The notes under the pieces: model-generated
Databases searched by the model: none
Told to the model about the DNA's origin: nothing
The model's input: the letters and a program-made list of their open reading frames with translations, nothing else
Part shown: positions 16,997 to 25,635 of the stretch, one piece after another
Layout of the letters: each line of letters begins with the position of its first letter
Numbering within the stretch: position 1 is the stretch's first letter
Translations under genes and position numbers: made by a program
Source of the DNA: Rhodospirillaceae bacterium
GTDB taxonomy: Bacteria; Pseudomonadota; Alphaproteobacteria; UBA8366; GCA-2717185
Direction of reading: 5' to 3'
Assembly: GCA_002717185.1 (NCBI GenBank)
Contig: PBDC01000025.1
Location: 11,975 to 52,042 of the forward strand
DNA length: 40,068 nt

Positions 16997-17848
16997 CTAT
17001 GGCCACCGAACCTCCGGCGGGAGCGACATCAGAATAGCTTCTGGGTTGCCGCCGGTCATCATGCCGAAGCGGGTCCCGCGGTCCCAGAGCAGGTTGAACT
17101 CAACATAGCGGCCGCGCCTTACCAGTTGATGTTCCCGCTCTTCCGGTGTCCAGTTTTCGTCCATGCGGTGCCTTACTATGGCGGCGTAGGTGTCCAAGAA
17201 GGACGTGCCGACATCGCGGAGGAAGGTGAAGTCCGCCTCCCAATCGCCGCTGTCAAGATCGTCGAAGAAGATGCCGCCGATGCCGCGCGGTTCGTCGCGG
17301 TGTTTGAGATAAAAATATTCGTCGCACCATTTTTTGTATTTCGGATAGTAGCTCTCGTCGGCTCGGTCGCATGCGCCGCGCATGCCGGCGTGGAAGGCGT
17401 CAGTGTCTTCCTGGACAGGCTTCATTGGCGTCAGGTCGGCGCCGCCGCCGAACCAATGTTTAGAGGTCACGATCATACGTGTGTTCATGTGCACTGCCGG
17501 GACACGTGGTGAACACATATGGGCTACTAGTGAGATGCCTGAGGCCCAGAACCTCCCATCACTTGCCGCGCCTTTGATTTCCTTGCGGAACTGTTCGGAG
17601 AAGATGCCGGAAACGGTGGAAATATTGACGCCAACCTTTTCGAACACGCGGCCGCGCATCGCCGAAATTTCGCCGCCGCCGCCGTTGCTGCCGTCATCCG
17701 TTGGGCGCTGCCACTGTTTTCGTTCAAACCGGCCCGCAGGAGCCTCGCCATGAGCGGCATCCTCGATCATTTCGAATTCGGCACAAATTTGGTCCCGCAA
17801 TTTCCGGAACCAATCCTCCGCGTCACGTTTTTTAGTTTCAATTTCCAT
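16997..17848 (-). CDS. hemF: Oxygen-dependent coproporphyrinogen III oxidase
   Basis: A 283-residue enzyme that oxidatively decarboxylates coproporphyrinogen III to protoporphyrinogen IX in haem synthesis, using O2 and no cofactor. The family signatures are all present: [19 protein letters not shown] with the conserved histidine at 120, [11 protein letters not shown] (131-141), [10 protein letters not shown], the [15 protein letters not shown] region, and the ending [17 protein letters not shown]. The start ATG overlaps the trmL stop by one base, so the two genes are co-transcribed. Presence of the O2-requiring isozyme next to the bc1 operon fits an aerobic lifestyle. Confidence 0.96.
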   Translation of the reverse strand: MEIETKKRDAEDWFRKLRDQICAEFEMIEDAAHGEAPAGRFERKQWQRPTDDGSNGGGGEISAMRGRVFEKVGVNISTVSGIFSEQFRKEIKGAASDGRFWASGISLVAHMCSPRVPAVHMNTRMIVTSKHWFGGGADLTPMKPVQEDTDAFHAGMRGACDRADESYYPKYKKWCDEYFYLKHRDEPRGIGGIFFDDLDSGDWEADFTFLRDVGTSFLDTYAAIVRHRMDENWTPEEREHQLVRRGRYVEFNLLWDRGTRFGMMTGGNPEAILMSLPPEVRWP

Positions 17849-18318
17849 CACTGATCACTTTTTGTCTTTAGAACTGGGAACCCGCCAGTCTGCCTTAGCG
17901 CTTCGCCCAGGACCATCGCTGCCGCTAGTGCGACATTCAAGGAGCGGGCCGTCGGCGCCATGGGAATGACGATGCGTGCACCTGAATTCTGGTGAATATG
18001 GTGCGGTACCCCCGCGCTTTCCTGTCCGAGCAAGAGGATATCGTCAGCGTTGAAAGCAAAATCGTCAAATGGCACGGTGGCTTGGGTCGTTAGCAATACC
18101 AGCCTCTCCGGCCGGCTTTCGCGGAAGCTGGTCCAGGACAAATGTCTCGTGACAGACGCGAGCTCCATATAGTCCATGCCTGCGCGCCGAAGGCGAGGCT
18201 CAGACCACACGAAGCCACAGGGCTCGATAATCTCAATGGGAACGCATGTTGCGGCGCCAAGCCGCAAAATCGCGCCGGTATTTTGAGGAATATCGGGTTG
18301 ATAGAGTGCTAAGCGCAT
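17848..18318 (-). CDS. trmL: tRNA (cytidine(34)-2'-O)-methyltransferase TrmL (SPOUT family)
   Basis: A 156-residue SPOUT methyltransferase. TrmL methylates the ribose at the wobble position of certain leucine tRNAs. The minimal SPOUT body has [20 protein letters not shown] at the N-terminus, the AdoMet-binding trefoil loop [10 protein letters not shown] (about 96-105), and [26 protein letters not shown] (118-142). The short length without an extra RNA-binding domain is typical of TrmL. It is the first gene of the trmL-hemF unit and diverges from petABC over about 270 bases. Confidence 0.93.
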   Translation of the reverse strand: MRLALYQPDIPQNTGAILRLGAATCVPIEIIEPCGFVWSEPRLRRAGMDYMELASVTRHLSWTSFRESRPERLVLLTTQATVPFDDFAFNADDILLLGQESAGVPHHIHQNSGARIVIPMAPTARSLNVALAAAMVLGEALRQTGGFPVLKTKSDQ

Positions 18319-18506
18319 GAATCGCCCGTAAATTTTCCTCTATTTTGCGTTCCCGACTTTGCAAGCCGTCCGAATCGCATTATACGGTAGCGAGCCGACT
18401 GGTCACGCTTCCGCATCCGCTTCAACCGCGGAAACCCTGGGCATTTTCGCGACGAATTGTCGCGTCGAATGGGCTAGCGGGACGGGTCAACCGTTTCGTA
18501 AGGTTT

Positions 18507-18534
18507 TTGCGTTAAGAGTCGGCTGAGATATGAT
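18507..18534 (+). promoter_or_regulatory. petA promoter: Candidate promoter for petABC
   Basis: TTGCGT (18507-18512) and TATGAT (18529-18534) are separated by 16 bases, ending 52 bases before the petA start. The -10 element matches the sigma70 consensus at five of six positions; the -35 at three. A second weaker pair, TTTGCA (18358-18363) with TATACG (18381-18386) at 17-base spacing, lies farther upstream, so the operon may have two promoters. Confidence 0.35.
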
Positions 18535-18586
18535 GCGGCAGGGGCCTCGTTCAGTCGAGGAACTGCGCGACTGGGGGGGTTACATA

Positions 18587-19138
18587 ATGGCAGATACTGC
18601 GACGTCGCCCGACACGGGTGACGAAGGCGCCGGGCGACGTGATTTCCTTGCACTCGCTGCCGGCGGTATGGGTGTGGTGGGCGCGGCAAGTTTCGCCTGG
18701 CCTCTAATTGATTCCATGAACCCCTCGGCGGAAGTTCTGGCTCTTTCGACTGTCGAAGTAAATCTCGATCCGATTGCTGAAGGCCAATCGATCACGATTG
18801 TTTGGCAGGGCAAGCCTGTTTTCATTCGTCGCAGGACCGCAGACGAGGTTGTGGACGCCAAGAAGGGTGATACAGAAGATTTGCGCGACCCTCAAAAAGA
18901 TGGTGATCGCGTTCAGAACGACACCTGGCTGGTGATGGTCGGTTTGTGCACCCATCTGGGATGCATTCCGCTTGGTCAGAAGGGCACCGATCCAAAAGGT
19001 GAGTTTGGCGGTTGGTTTTGCCCATGCCACGGATCACACTACGACACTTCGGGCCGGATCCGTAAAGGCCCGGCACCGACGAATTTGCCGGTGCCGCCGT
19101 ACAAATTCGTCGATGACAAAACAATTCTGATTGGGTAG
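18587..19138 (+). CDS. petA: Ubiquinol-cytochrome c reductase iron-sulfur (Rieske) subunit
   Basis: A 183-residue Rieske protein of complex III. The N-terminus carries a twin-arginine signal (R17-R18-D-F-L) and the single membrane anchor (about 20-42), as usual for Tat-inserted Rieske subunits. The [2Fe-2S] ligands are C121 and H123 in CTHLGC and C145 and H148 in CPCHGS, with C126 and C147 as the disulfide pair, and the G-P-A-P-x-N-L loop follows. The ATG at 18587 is preceded by a strong G-rich ribosome site at 18573-18579; an upstream in-frame start would add 19 unsupported residues. First gene of petABC, 9 bases before petB. Confidence 0.96.
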   Translation: MADTATSPDTGDEGAGRRDFLALAAGGMGVVGAASFAWPLIDSMNPSAEVLALSTVEVNLDPIAEGQSITIVWQGKPVFIRRRTADEVVDAKKGDTEDLRDPQKDGDRVQNDTWLVMVGLCTHLGCIPLGQKGTDPKGEFGGWFCPCHGSHYDTSGRIRKGPAPTNLPVPPYKFVDDKTILIG

Positions 19139-19147
19139 GGGGCGTCG

Positions 19148-20431
19148 ATGAGTACTGCGCCGCAGTGGAAGAATCCGGTGGTCCGGTGGGTCGATGAGCG
19201 CCTTCCGGTCTTCACCTATATGGACCATGAGTATAACCAGTTCCCGATGCCGAGGAACCTAAACTACTTCTGGAACTTCGGCGCTCTGGCGTCGATCGTT
19301 CTTGTAGTCATGGTGGTCACCGGCATCATGCTTGCGATGCAGTATACGCCGCATGTCGACCATGCGTTCGATAGCGTCGAACGGATTATGCGGGACGTTA
19401 ATTACGGCTGGCTGATCCGTTATATACATATGAACGGTGGGTCGATGTTCTTTATTGTCGTCTACATTCATATGTTCCGCGGTCTGTATTACGGCTCCTA
19501 CAAGGCGCCACGCGAATTGCTTTGGATGCTGGGCGTGGTCATCCTGCTACTGATGATGGCGACGGCCTTCATGGGCTATGTTCTGCCCTGGGGTCAGATG
19601 AGCTACTGGGGTGCGACGGTCATCACCAACCTGTTCTCAGCCATTCCACTCGTCGGCGACTGGATTGTGACGCTGCTTTGGGGTGGGTTTGCCGTCGACA
19701 ATGCGACGCTGAACCGTTTCTTCTCGCTGCACTATCTGCTGCCGTTTGTCCTGTTCGGAGTGGTCGGTGCTCACGTGGTTGCGCTGCACGTCACGAAGTC
19801 GAACAACCCTGACGGCATTGAGATGAAGGGGCCACAGGATTCCGTGCCGTTTCATCCCTACTTCACCGCCAAGGACTCGGTTGGGATGGGCTTCTTCCTG
19901 ATTTTCTTCGCTTTCTTCGTGTTCTTCGCGCCGAACTTCTTCGGTGAGCCGGACAACTACATCGAAGCGAATGCGTTGGTGACACCGGCCCATATCGTTC
20001 CGGAATGGTACTTCCTGCCATTCTACGCAATCTTGCGGTCGATCACTTTTGACGTACTGTTCATTCCGGCCAAGCTGATGGGCGTTTTGCTGATGTTTGG
20101 ATCGATCCTAATCCTGTTCATCCTGCCCTGGCTGGATACGGCACGGGTGCGGAGCGCCAAGTACCGACCGATTTACAAGTACATTTTCTGGATTTTCTTC
20201 ATCGATTGCATAGCCCTAGGTTGGGTTGGATCGCAGCCGGCTGAAGGAGCAGCCCTGATCATCGGGCAGATCGGGACCTTCTATTACTTCATCCATTTTC
20301 TGGTCGTGATGCCGGTTTTGGGCAAGATCGAAACGCCGTTGCCACTGCCGGCAAGTATCGCTGAACCGGTGACAGGTGGCGGAGGCGGCGCTCCCGCCGG
20401 GGCCACAGGTGCTAAGATGGAGAAGTCGTAA
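19148..20431 (+). CDS. petB: Ubiquinol-cytochrome c reductase cytochrome b subunit
   Basis: A 427-residue membrane protein with eight hydrophobic helices. It passes electrons from ubiquinol through two b haems across the inner membrane (Q cycle). The haem ligands stand out as two histidine pairs with 14-residue spacing, H94/H108 and H195/H209. The quinol-oxidation-site motif P-E-W-Y is at 285-288, followed by [11 protein letters not shown]. The length is that of bc1-type cytochrome b (not split as in b6f). A short low-complexity G/A/P tail (about 410-425) is an extension of no known function. Its stop overlaps the petC start (TAATG). Confidence 0.97.
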   Translation: MSTAPQWKNPVVRWVDERLPVFTYMDHEYNQFPMPRNLNYFWNFGALASIVLVVMVVTGIMLAMQYTPHVDHAFDSVERIMRDVNYGWLIRYIHMNGGSMFFIVVYIHMFRGLYYGSYKAPRELLWMLGVVILLLMMATAFMGYVLPWGQMSYWGATVITNLFSAIPLVGDWIVTLLWGGFAVDNATLNRFFSLHYLLPFVLFGVVGAHVVALHVTKSNNPDGIEMKGPQDSVPFHPYFTAKDSVGMGFFLIFFAFFVFFAPNFFGEPDNYIEANALVTPAHIVPEWYFLPFYAILRSITFDVLFIPAKLMGVLLMFGSILILFILPWLDTARVRSAKYRPIYKYIFWIFFIDCIALGWVGSQPAEGAALIIGQIGTFYYFIHFLVVMPVLGKIETPLPLPASIAEPVTGGGGGAPAGATGAKMEKS

Positions 20432-21189
20432 TGCGGAAAGCGATGATAAGCGCAGCGGCCGCCGCCTTGATGGCTATTACCGGCTCGGCCTTGGCAGCTG
20501 GCGGTGTCGAAATTCCGAAACGAGATTGGTCGTTCCAAGGGATTTTCGGAACATATGATCGGGTCTCGATGCAGCGTGGATTGCAGATTTACAAGGAGAA
20601 TTGCTCCGGCTGCCACAGCCTGAACCTGATTTATTTCCGCAACCTCACCGATCTCGGCTACACCGAGGCACAGGTCAAAGCGTTTGCGGCGGAATACGAG
20701 GTTCAGGACGGGCCGAATGACGAAGGTGAGATGTATACCCGCCCAGCATTGCCGCGGGATCGTTTCGTCAAGCCATTTCCTAACGATAACGCAGCACGCG
20801 CGGGCAACAACGGCGCCTTGCCGCCCGACTTGTCGCTCATGGTGGAAGCACGGGTCGGCGGGCCGAACTACGTTTATGCCTTGCTTACCGGCTACGCTGA
20901 CGCACCTGCCGGCACGGCTTTGATGGAAGGGATGAATTATAACAAAAGCTTCCCCGGCCAGCAGATCGCCATGGCGGCGCCGCTGAGCGAAGATGGCATA
21001 GAATATGAGGATGGCACGAAGGCTACAATTGAGCAGCAGGCGGAGGATATTGTCACCTTCCTCGCTTGGGCGTCTGAACCAAACATGGAAGAGCGCAAGA
21101 AAATGGGCATCAAGGTTTTGATCTTCTTGATCGTGCTCACCGGTATCCTAATTGCTGTTAAGAAACGGGTTTGGGCTGACGTCCATTAA
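20431..21189 (+). CDS. petC: Ubiquinol-cytochrome c reductase cytochrome c1 subunit
   Basis: A 252-residue c-type cytochrome that takes electrons from the Rieske protein and hands them to a soluble or membrane cytochrome c. It has a Sec signal peptide (about 1-22, ending A-L-A-A), the haem site CSGCH (C58, C61, H62), the R-x-A-L-P-x-D-x-F segment, a candidate sixth-ligand methionine in IAMAAPLS near residue 197, and a C-terminal membrane anchor (about 230-247) followed by positive charges. It ends the petABC operon, 26 bases before a strong intrinsic terminator. Confidence 0.96.
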   Translation: MRKAMISAAAAALMAITGSALAAGGVEIPKRDWSFQGIFGTYDRVSMQRGLQIYKENCSGCHSLNLIYFRNLTDLGYTEAQVKAFAAEYEVQDGPNDEGEMYTRPALPRDRFVKPFPNDNAARAGNNGALPPDLSLMVEARVGGPNYVYALLTGYADAPAGTALMEGMNYNKSFPGQQIAMAAPLSEDGIEYEDGTKATIEQQAEDIVTFLAWASEPNMEERKKMGIKVLIFLIVLTGILIAVKKRVWADVH

Positions 21190-21214
21190 CTGGCAGCAAA
21201 ACCTATTAGTTATT

Positions 21215-21248
21215 GGGCCGTAGCATTGGTGCTGCGGCCCGTTTTTTT
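21215..21248 (+). terminator. Intrinsic terminator of petABC
   Basis: GGGCCG (21215-21220) pairs with CGGCCC (21235-21240), continuing through a U-G pair and AGCA/TGCT to a TTGG loop, eleven pairs in all. It is followed by G and seven Ts (21242-21248). This is a classic rho-independent terminator 26 bases after petC. Confidence 0.93.
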
Positions 21249-21576
21249 GGGTTCACGCCTCTAATTGATTTTACTAGATGTGGATGCCCTGATTATCGAA
21301 TCAGTCGTCAGCTTCATCACGAGTTCGTGGATTTGTTGGCGAAACACAAGCAGGTAAGGCCTGAGCCTAGCCTCATCGAAGACGGTTACTCTGAAACCCT
21401 TGGGAAACCCATCAGCAGCGGTAGGCGCACACTTATTGACCCCATTGCGGGAACTTCCGGCCTTCTGAATAGGCTTGGCGTTGCCGGGGATGACAACTCA
21501 TGGTGTAGGACATATTTCGCCTTGTGAGCGAAGACGCTAATTTGCCGTACAAACTTTTAAATTGGAGAACGCGCTC
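21249..21576. other. Intergenic region after the petC terminator
   Basis: About 330 bases between the petABC terminator and the flavin oxidoreductase start. A plus-strand open frame crosses it but would have to start inside the terminator hairpin and has no family resemblance, so it is not called. The promoter of the downstream gene must lie here, but no convincing hexamer pair was found. Confidence 0.35.
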
Positions 21577-22617
21577 ATGAAACTCGGCTTGCTTCCTGGC
21601 AAATTCAGCGGTCGCTACGACATCAACATGGAATTGGTCCGCGAGGCGGAAAGCCTCGGTTTCGATTCCGCCTGGACGTCGGAGGCTTGGGGCAATGACG
21701 CGATCACACCGGCGACTTGGATCTTGGCGAACACGACCAAACTAAAGGTCGGTACGGCCATCATCCAGATGGCGGCCCGCACTCCATCTATGGCGGCGAT
21801 GACTGCCATGACCCTGAACGATCTTTCCGGCGGCCGCTTCATTCTTGGGATAGGGCCATCTGGCCCACAGGTTATTGAAGGGTGGCACGGCCAGGTTTTC
21901 GGCCGCCCGATCGCACGTACGCGAGAATATATCGAGATCATTCGCAACATCCTTGCGCGTGAAGCACCGCTTACGCACAAGGGGCGACACTATCAGATTC
22001 CTTTCAACGGTGACGGGTCGACGGGTCTTGGTAAAGCGCTGAAAAGTATCATGCATGGTGATCCGTCCATGCAAATTTACACAGCAGCGATTACGCCGGC
22101 TGGGCTTCGGGTGAGCGGTGAGCTGGCAGATGGCGGGTTCCCTATCTATATGGACCCTAGCCAGTTCGAGATAATTGGCGCACCACTTCAGGAAGGTTTC
22201 GCCAAGGCCGGCAACGGCAAGACCCTCGCAGACTATAAGGTGTCACCTTTCGTCGCTGTTGAGGTTGGAGACGATATCGAGGCGTGTCGCGCGCCAGTCA
22301 AACGGGAGATGGCACTCTATATTGGCGGCATGGGTGCACGCGATAAGAACTATTATAACGACTACGCCAAGAAGCTAGGTTTCGAGGCAGCTGCAGTCGA
22401 AATCCAAGATCATTTCTTGGCCGGGCGTCGGGCAGAGGCAGAAGCGGCAGTACCAAACGAACTTGTCGACGCTGTTGCTCTGGTTGGCCCGAAGGACAGG
22501 ATCATCGAGCGGGCCGTTGTGTGGAAAGAGGCCGCCGCCAAAGGCCAAATTGATACGATGGTCGTTCGTCGCCCCACACGCGCATCGATGCAGGCCATAG
22601 CAGAGGCCGTGCTGTGA
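21577..22617 (+). CDS. LLM class flavin-dependent oxidoreductase (F420-type-like)
   Basis: A 346-residue luciferase-like TIM-barrel protein. Diagnostic stretches are MKLGLLPGKF, the G-F-D-S-A-W-T-S-E-A-W-G-N-D-A strand, KVGTAIIQMAARTPSMAAM, LSGGRFILGIGPSGPQVIEGWHG, and P-I-A-R-T-R-E-Y-I-E-I-I. These patterns resemble the enzymes that use F420 or FMN to oxidise or oxygenate small molecules. GGAG lies 9 bases before the ATG at 21577. It is clearly paralogous to the minus-strand protein at 24506-25549: same length, and shared GPSGPQVIEGW/GVSGPQIVEGW and EALYIGGMG-like segments. It is transcribed alone after the petABC terminator. The substrate is not evident. Confidence 0.88.
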   Translation: MKLGLLPGKFSGRYDINMELVREAESLGFDSAWTSEAWGNDAITPATWILANTTKLKVGTAIIQMAARTPSMAAMTAMTLNDLSGGRFILGIGPSGPQVIEGWHGQVFGRPIARTREYIEIIRNILAREAPLTHKGRHYQIPFNGDGSTGLGKALKSIMHGDPSMQIYTAAITPAGLRVSGELADGGFPIYMDPSQFEIIGAPLQEGFAKAGNGKTLADYKVSPFVAVEVGDDIEACRAPVKREMALYIGGMGARDKNYYNDYAKKLGFEAAAVEIQDHFLAGRRAEAEAAVPNELVDAVALVGPKDRIIERAVVWKEAAAKGQIDTMVVRRPTRASMQAIAEAVL

Positions 22618-23138
22618 CCAGACACAACCCGCGATTTTACCCTTATGACCTGGGGTCGAATTTAGGCTTGCCTTTTGAAGGCGGGTGTTTAAACGCACTA
22701 CGTGCGCAACCATGCTGCTGCGACATCGTCGCTTTGTAACAGTTTAGCCTTGTCAAAATTTGGTTGCTTTTGCACCTATACCCGAAGGTGTAAATGAATT
22801 CGGGTCATGTGAGTTGGAACAATACATGTCGACAGCGCTGGCTCCGTGACCCAATGCCAGGCAGGCAAACCGTGGTTTGAACCAGGATCGATACTTAGGT
22901 TTGCGCAAGAAGCTAACATAGATCGCAAAAGCCGGTTCGTTCGTTGTTCCAATCTGCCTTGCGCGCTGAAAGGAAAAGCTCGATTGACTGTATCCTTTCA
23001 GAAGACCGGGACAAGCTGAAGTCTCAGATCGATAGCGGTAACCTGGATCGGTTTTTCTATGTTTCATTAATGACTTTGTCTTCGATCCCATTCGCGCTTA
23101 ACTAAAAGCTCGACAGCCTTTTGGGTAGTGGAGGTGTT
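22618..23138. other. Intergenic region with two hairpin or inverted-repeat elements, no gene
   Basis: No credible reading frame. A hairpin at 22670-22682 (GCCTT/AAGGC, three-base loop, extendable with wobble pairs) 52 bases after the flavin enzyme stop, followed by TGTTT, may be a weak terminator. A perfect nine-base inverted repeat, 22966-22974 with 22993-23001, separated by 18 bases, lies 138 bases before the next start; it could be an operator but may arise by chance. Confidence 0.35.
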
Positions 23139-24431
23139 ATGAGTGATGTGCAACATGACCGGTTCGGGAATCCTTTCGCTGCGGGAGTGCCTTATGCGCG
23201 CGGCGACTTTATCGGCGGTACGGCTGACGATCTTCGCAAACTGGGTCACGCCTGGTCGATGATCCGGAAGCGCATCGGCGAAGGGTCGGCCGGAGAAGTT
23301 TTCAATTTCAGTGGACTGGAACGGCGCTTTGAGATGCCGGCAAACGAGACGACGCCACTCGACGATGAGTTGGCACCAGCCTTGCTCAACGACCGGCTTC
23401 GCAGTCTCGGGTTGGAGCATATGGGCGCTGATGCTGAACGTCATGAAATGATGATGTTTAACCGGCAGACAGCGGCGATCCTTACGGCCACGCTCGTCAT
23501 GGTGGCGCCCGGCGATACAGTAATCGGTGTCTCACCCACCTACAGCCACCCTTGTGTCATTCGGGCCGTGAAACGGGCAGGGGCGAAATTCGTTGATACG
23601 GTCGGGGTGACCGCTTTCAGCGAGGCGCTTGATGCCGCGCGTGCCGCGGGGGAGACGGTTTCTGTGGTAGCTTTGACGCGCTTGGCTGTTAGCTACGAGA
23701 TTATGCCCCAGCGTGATATCGAGAAGGTTATTGCTCTTGCGCGCGCGGCGGGTGCAAAAATTCTCGTTGATGATGCCGGCGGTGCACGGGTTGGCCCTGC
23801 GATATTCGATCAGCCGAAATCTTTGGAGTTCGATGTCGACATCGCGTCGACCGGCCTCGATAAATACGGAACGATTGGGCCGCGGCTCGGTCTGCTCGCT
23901 GGCGACGCACGTTTGGTGGCGGATATCCAGGCAACCGCCTTTGAACTCGGGGTTGAAGCTCGGCCGATGCTGTATCCCGCCGTCGTGCATTCGCTGGCGC
24001 AGTACGACCCGCAGCGGGTCCGCGACCTGGTCACTAGCACACAAGAGATTACTGAGGTGATGAAATCTCGCTTTGGTAACCGTGTGTTGGAAACGCCGGT
24101 GACGGCGCAGCTGAAAGGCGAGGATATTCTGGAGATGGCGATGGAGCGGGCGGGCATCGTGGAACGTCCGGCTATGCCGATCGAGGCAACCGCTGGGCTC
24201 GCCATGGCGATGGCGCGGGATCACGGCATCCTGTCTGTCCATCTTGCCGGGCTACCGCCAGGAACCTCCGCTCTACTGTTCAAGTTTATACCTCCAGAAA
24301 CGTTGGGACGGTTCGGCGGTGCGGAACGGTTTGTCGATGCCGTCGATCAGTCAATCGACACGCTGGCTGCGGCTATCGGAGACCCTGCGGCGTTGCGATC
24401 GCTGCTTTTTGGCGATGTGGCCGCCGCATAG
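23139..24431 (+). CDS. SelA-like PLP-dependent enzyme (fold type I)
   Basis: A 430-residue fold-type-I PLP protein. The motifs seen are the pyridine-ring aspartate in ILVDDAGGARVG (D211 or D212), the candidate PLP lysine K242 in ASTGLDKYGTIGPRLGLLAGD, and an N-terminal part with Q-T-A-A-I-L-T-A-T-L. The G-P-R-L-G-L-L-A-G segment after the lysine resembles the selenocysteine synthase (SelA)/DgaE aldolase-related group. Nonetheless the N-terminal RNA-binding region of true SelA is not recognisable, so it is better read as a SelA-like aldolase, lyase or aminotransferase. GGAGG lies 4 bases before the ATG at 23139. It stands between two LLM flavin enzymes, convergent with the second. Confidence 0.7.
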   Translation: MSDVQHDRFGNPFAAGVPYARGDFIGGTADDLRKLGHAWSMIRKRIGEGSAGEVFNFSGLERRFEMPANETTPLDDELAPALLNDRLRSLGLEHMGADAERHEMMMFNRQTAAILTATLVMVAPGDTVIGVSPTYSHPCVIRAVKRAGAKFVDTVGVTAFSEALDAARAAGETVSVVALTRLAVSYEIMPQRDIEKVIALARAAGAKILVDDAGGARVGPAIFDQPKSLEFDVDIASTGLDKYGTIGPRLGLLAGDARLVADIQATAFELGVEARPMLYPAVVHSLAQYDPQRVRDLVTSTQEITEVMKSRFGNRVLETPVTAQLKGEDILEMAMERAGIVERPAMPIEATAGLAMAMARDHGILSVHLAGLPPGTSALLFKFIPPETLGRFGGAERFVDAVDQSIDTLAAAIGDPAALRSLLFGDVAAA

Positions 24432-24505
24432 GTTAATTGTTATCGATGAAGCGGATACATAAGGTCCGTGAAACTGGTAACGGTTCCACTAAACCTTGAC
24501 TAGAT

Positions 24506-25549
24506 CTAGGCGGGGTTCAAACGCGCGGCCTCGGCCATAAGGATAACAGCTTCGTCCTGCTGGGTCCGTACGGTCACGCTGGTTGCTTCGCAGTCGTCCC
24601 AGACCTTGTAACGTTCCTGGATCCGGGCCGGTGGCCCGACCAAGGATTTCGAGTCGACCCATTCGTCTGGCACCGCATCAGCGGCTTCCTTTTTTCGGCC
24701 TGCCAGGAATAATTCTTGGATCCGGTCGGCCGCGTCGGCGTAACCACGTCGGATCATCATGTCCTTGTGAAAGTTCTTGTTCTTATGGCCCATTCCGCCG
24801 ATATACAGCGCCTCGCGCGGCTTCAGTCGGTTGAGCGCGGCGGCGACGTCTTCGTCGATTTCCACATGTACAGAGGCCTGTATCTCAAAATTGTGGAACC
24901 CCTTGCCATTACCAGCGCGGGCGAACCCCTCTTCTAACCAGCCTTGGTATTCGTGAAACGTTCCAGGCGCAAAGCCGAGCGGTAGCCATCCATCCGCGAC
25001 TTCGGCGGTCAATCGGACTGTCGCCTCGTTGCCAGAGCCGATATAGATTGGGATATCTGGGTTCATGTGCAGGATCGAGGTCAGCGGCTTGCCGACGCCC
25101 AGCGTGCCTTCGCCTGTATAAGGTAGCTGCAGCTGCTTGCCATCATGGCTTACGGGGCCTTCGCGGCGGAAGACCTTACGCATAATCTCTACATAATCCT
25201 TTAACCAGTAATAGGGACGGCCCCAGGGCTCGCCATACCAGCCCTCGACGATTTGTGGGCCGGACACGCCCAGCCCCGCAAGGAAACGGCCCCCGCCGGT
25301 CATCGCGTCAATTGTGCCAGCGCACATGGCGGCATTCGCAGGCGTCCGTGCCGAGACCTGCATGATGCCGGTGCCAAGCTTGATCCTTTCCGTGACAGCA
25401 CCCAGATAGGCAAGCGGCGTCACAGCATCCGAGCCGTAAGCTTCAGCCGTCCAGACTGAATCGTATCCCAGACGCTCCGCCAACTGCACGCGTTTGACCG
25501 GCAGATCCATAGTGGCGCCGGAGTAGCCGATTGCAAGTCCGAGTTTCAT
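24506..25549 (-). CDS. LLM class flavin-dependent oxidoreductase (F420-type-like)
   Basis: A 347-residue paralogue of the protein at 21577-22617. Visible are MKLGLAIGYSGATMD, GYDSVWTAEAYGSDAVTPLAYLG, IKLGTGIMQVSARTPANAAM, GGRFLAGLGVSGPQIVEGWYGEPWGRP, IPIYIGSGNEATVRLTAEVADGWLP and EALYIGGMGHKNKNFH. The YIGSGNEATV segment, present here, is replaced by a non-matching stretch (YTAAITPAGL) in the paralogue, so substrate or flavin contacts may differ. The start has GGAG 7 bases upstream. It lies downstream of a TauD-type dioxygenase on the same strand, but a clear terminator separates them. Confidence 0.9.
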   Translation of the reverse strand: MKLGLAIGYSGATMDLPVKRVQLAERLGYDSVWTAEAYGSDAVTPLAYLGAVTERIKLGTGIMQVSARTPANAAMCAGTIDAMTGGGRFLAGLGVSGPQIVEGWYGEPWGRPYYWLKDYVEIMRKVFRREGPVSHDGKQLQLPYTGEGTLGVGKPLTSILHMNPDIPIYIGSGNEATVRLTAEVADGWLPLGFAPGTFHEYQGWLEEGFARAGNGKGFHNFEIQASVHVEIDEDVAAALNRLKPREALYIGGMGHKNKNFHKDMMIRRGYADAADRIQELFLAGRKKEAADAVPDEWVDSKSLVGPPARIQERYKVWDDCEATSVTVRTQQDEAVILMAEAARLNPA

Positions 25550-25586
25550 GGCCGTGCTCCGTGATTTAGTTCAAGTCTGTGGATTA

Positions 25587-25610
25587 GAAAAAGCGCGGCA
25601 AACCGCGCTT
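25587..25610 (-). terminator. Intrinsic terminator after the TauD-type gene
   Basis: On the minus strand AAGCGCGG and CCGCGCTT form a perfect eight-pair stem with a four-base loop, running into a five-T tract (25588-25592). It stands 26 bases after the dioxygenase stop and before the flavin enzyme start, so the two genes have separate transcripts or only read-through coupling. Confidence 0.85.
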
Positions 25611-25635
25611 CTCCCGAAACAAATCGAAGAGTGTA

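Noticed and set aside
21213..21527. 104-codon plus-strand frame after petC
   Set aside because: Its start lies within the petABC terminator hairpin, it has no ribosome site and it resembles no family.
22966..23001. Nine-base perfect inverted repeat as a regulator-binding site
   Set aside because: With an 18-base spacer, a few such repeats are expected by chance in 40 kb, and no regulator gene is adjacent. It is only mentioned in the intergenic entry.
22753..23091. 112-codon minus-strand frame before the SelA-like gene
   Set aside because: Composition and lack of a start site suggest chance. No family resemblance was seen.
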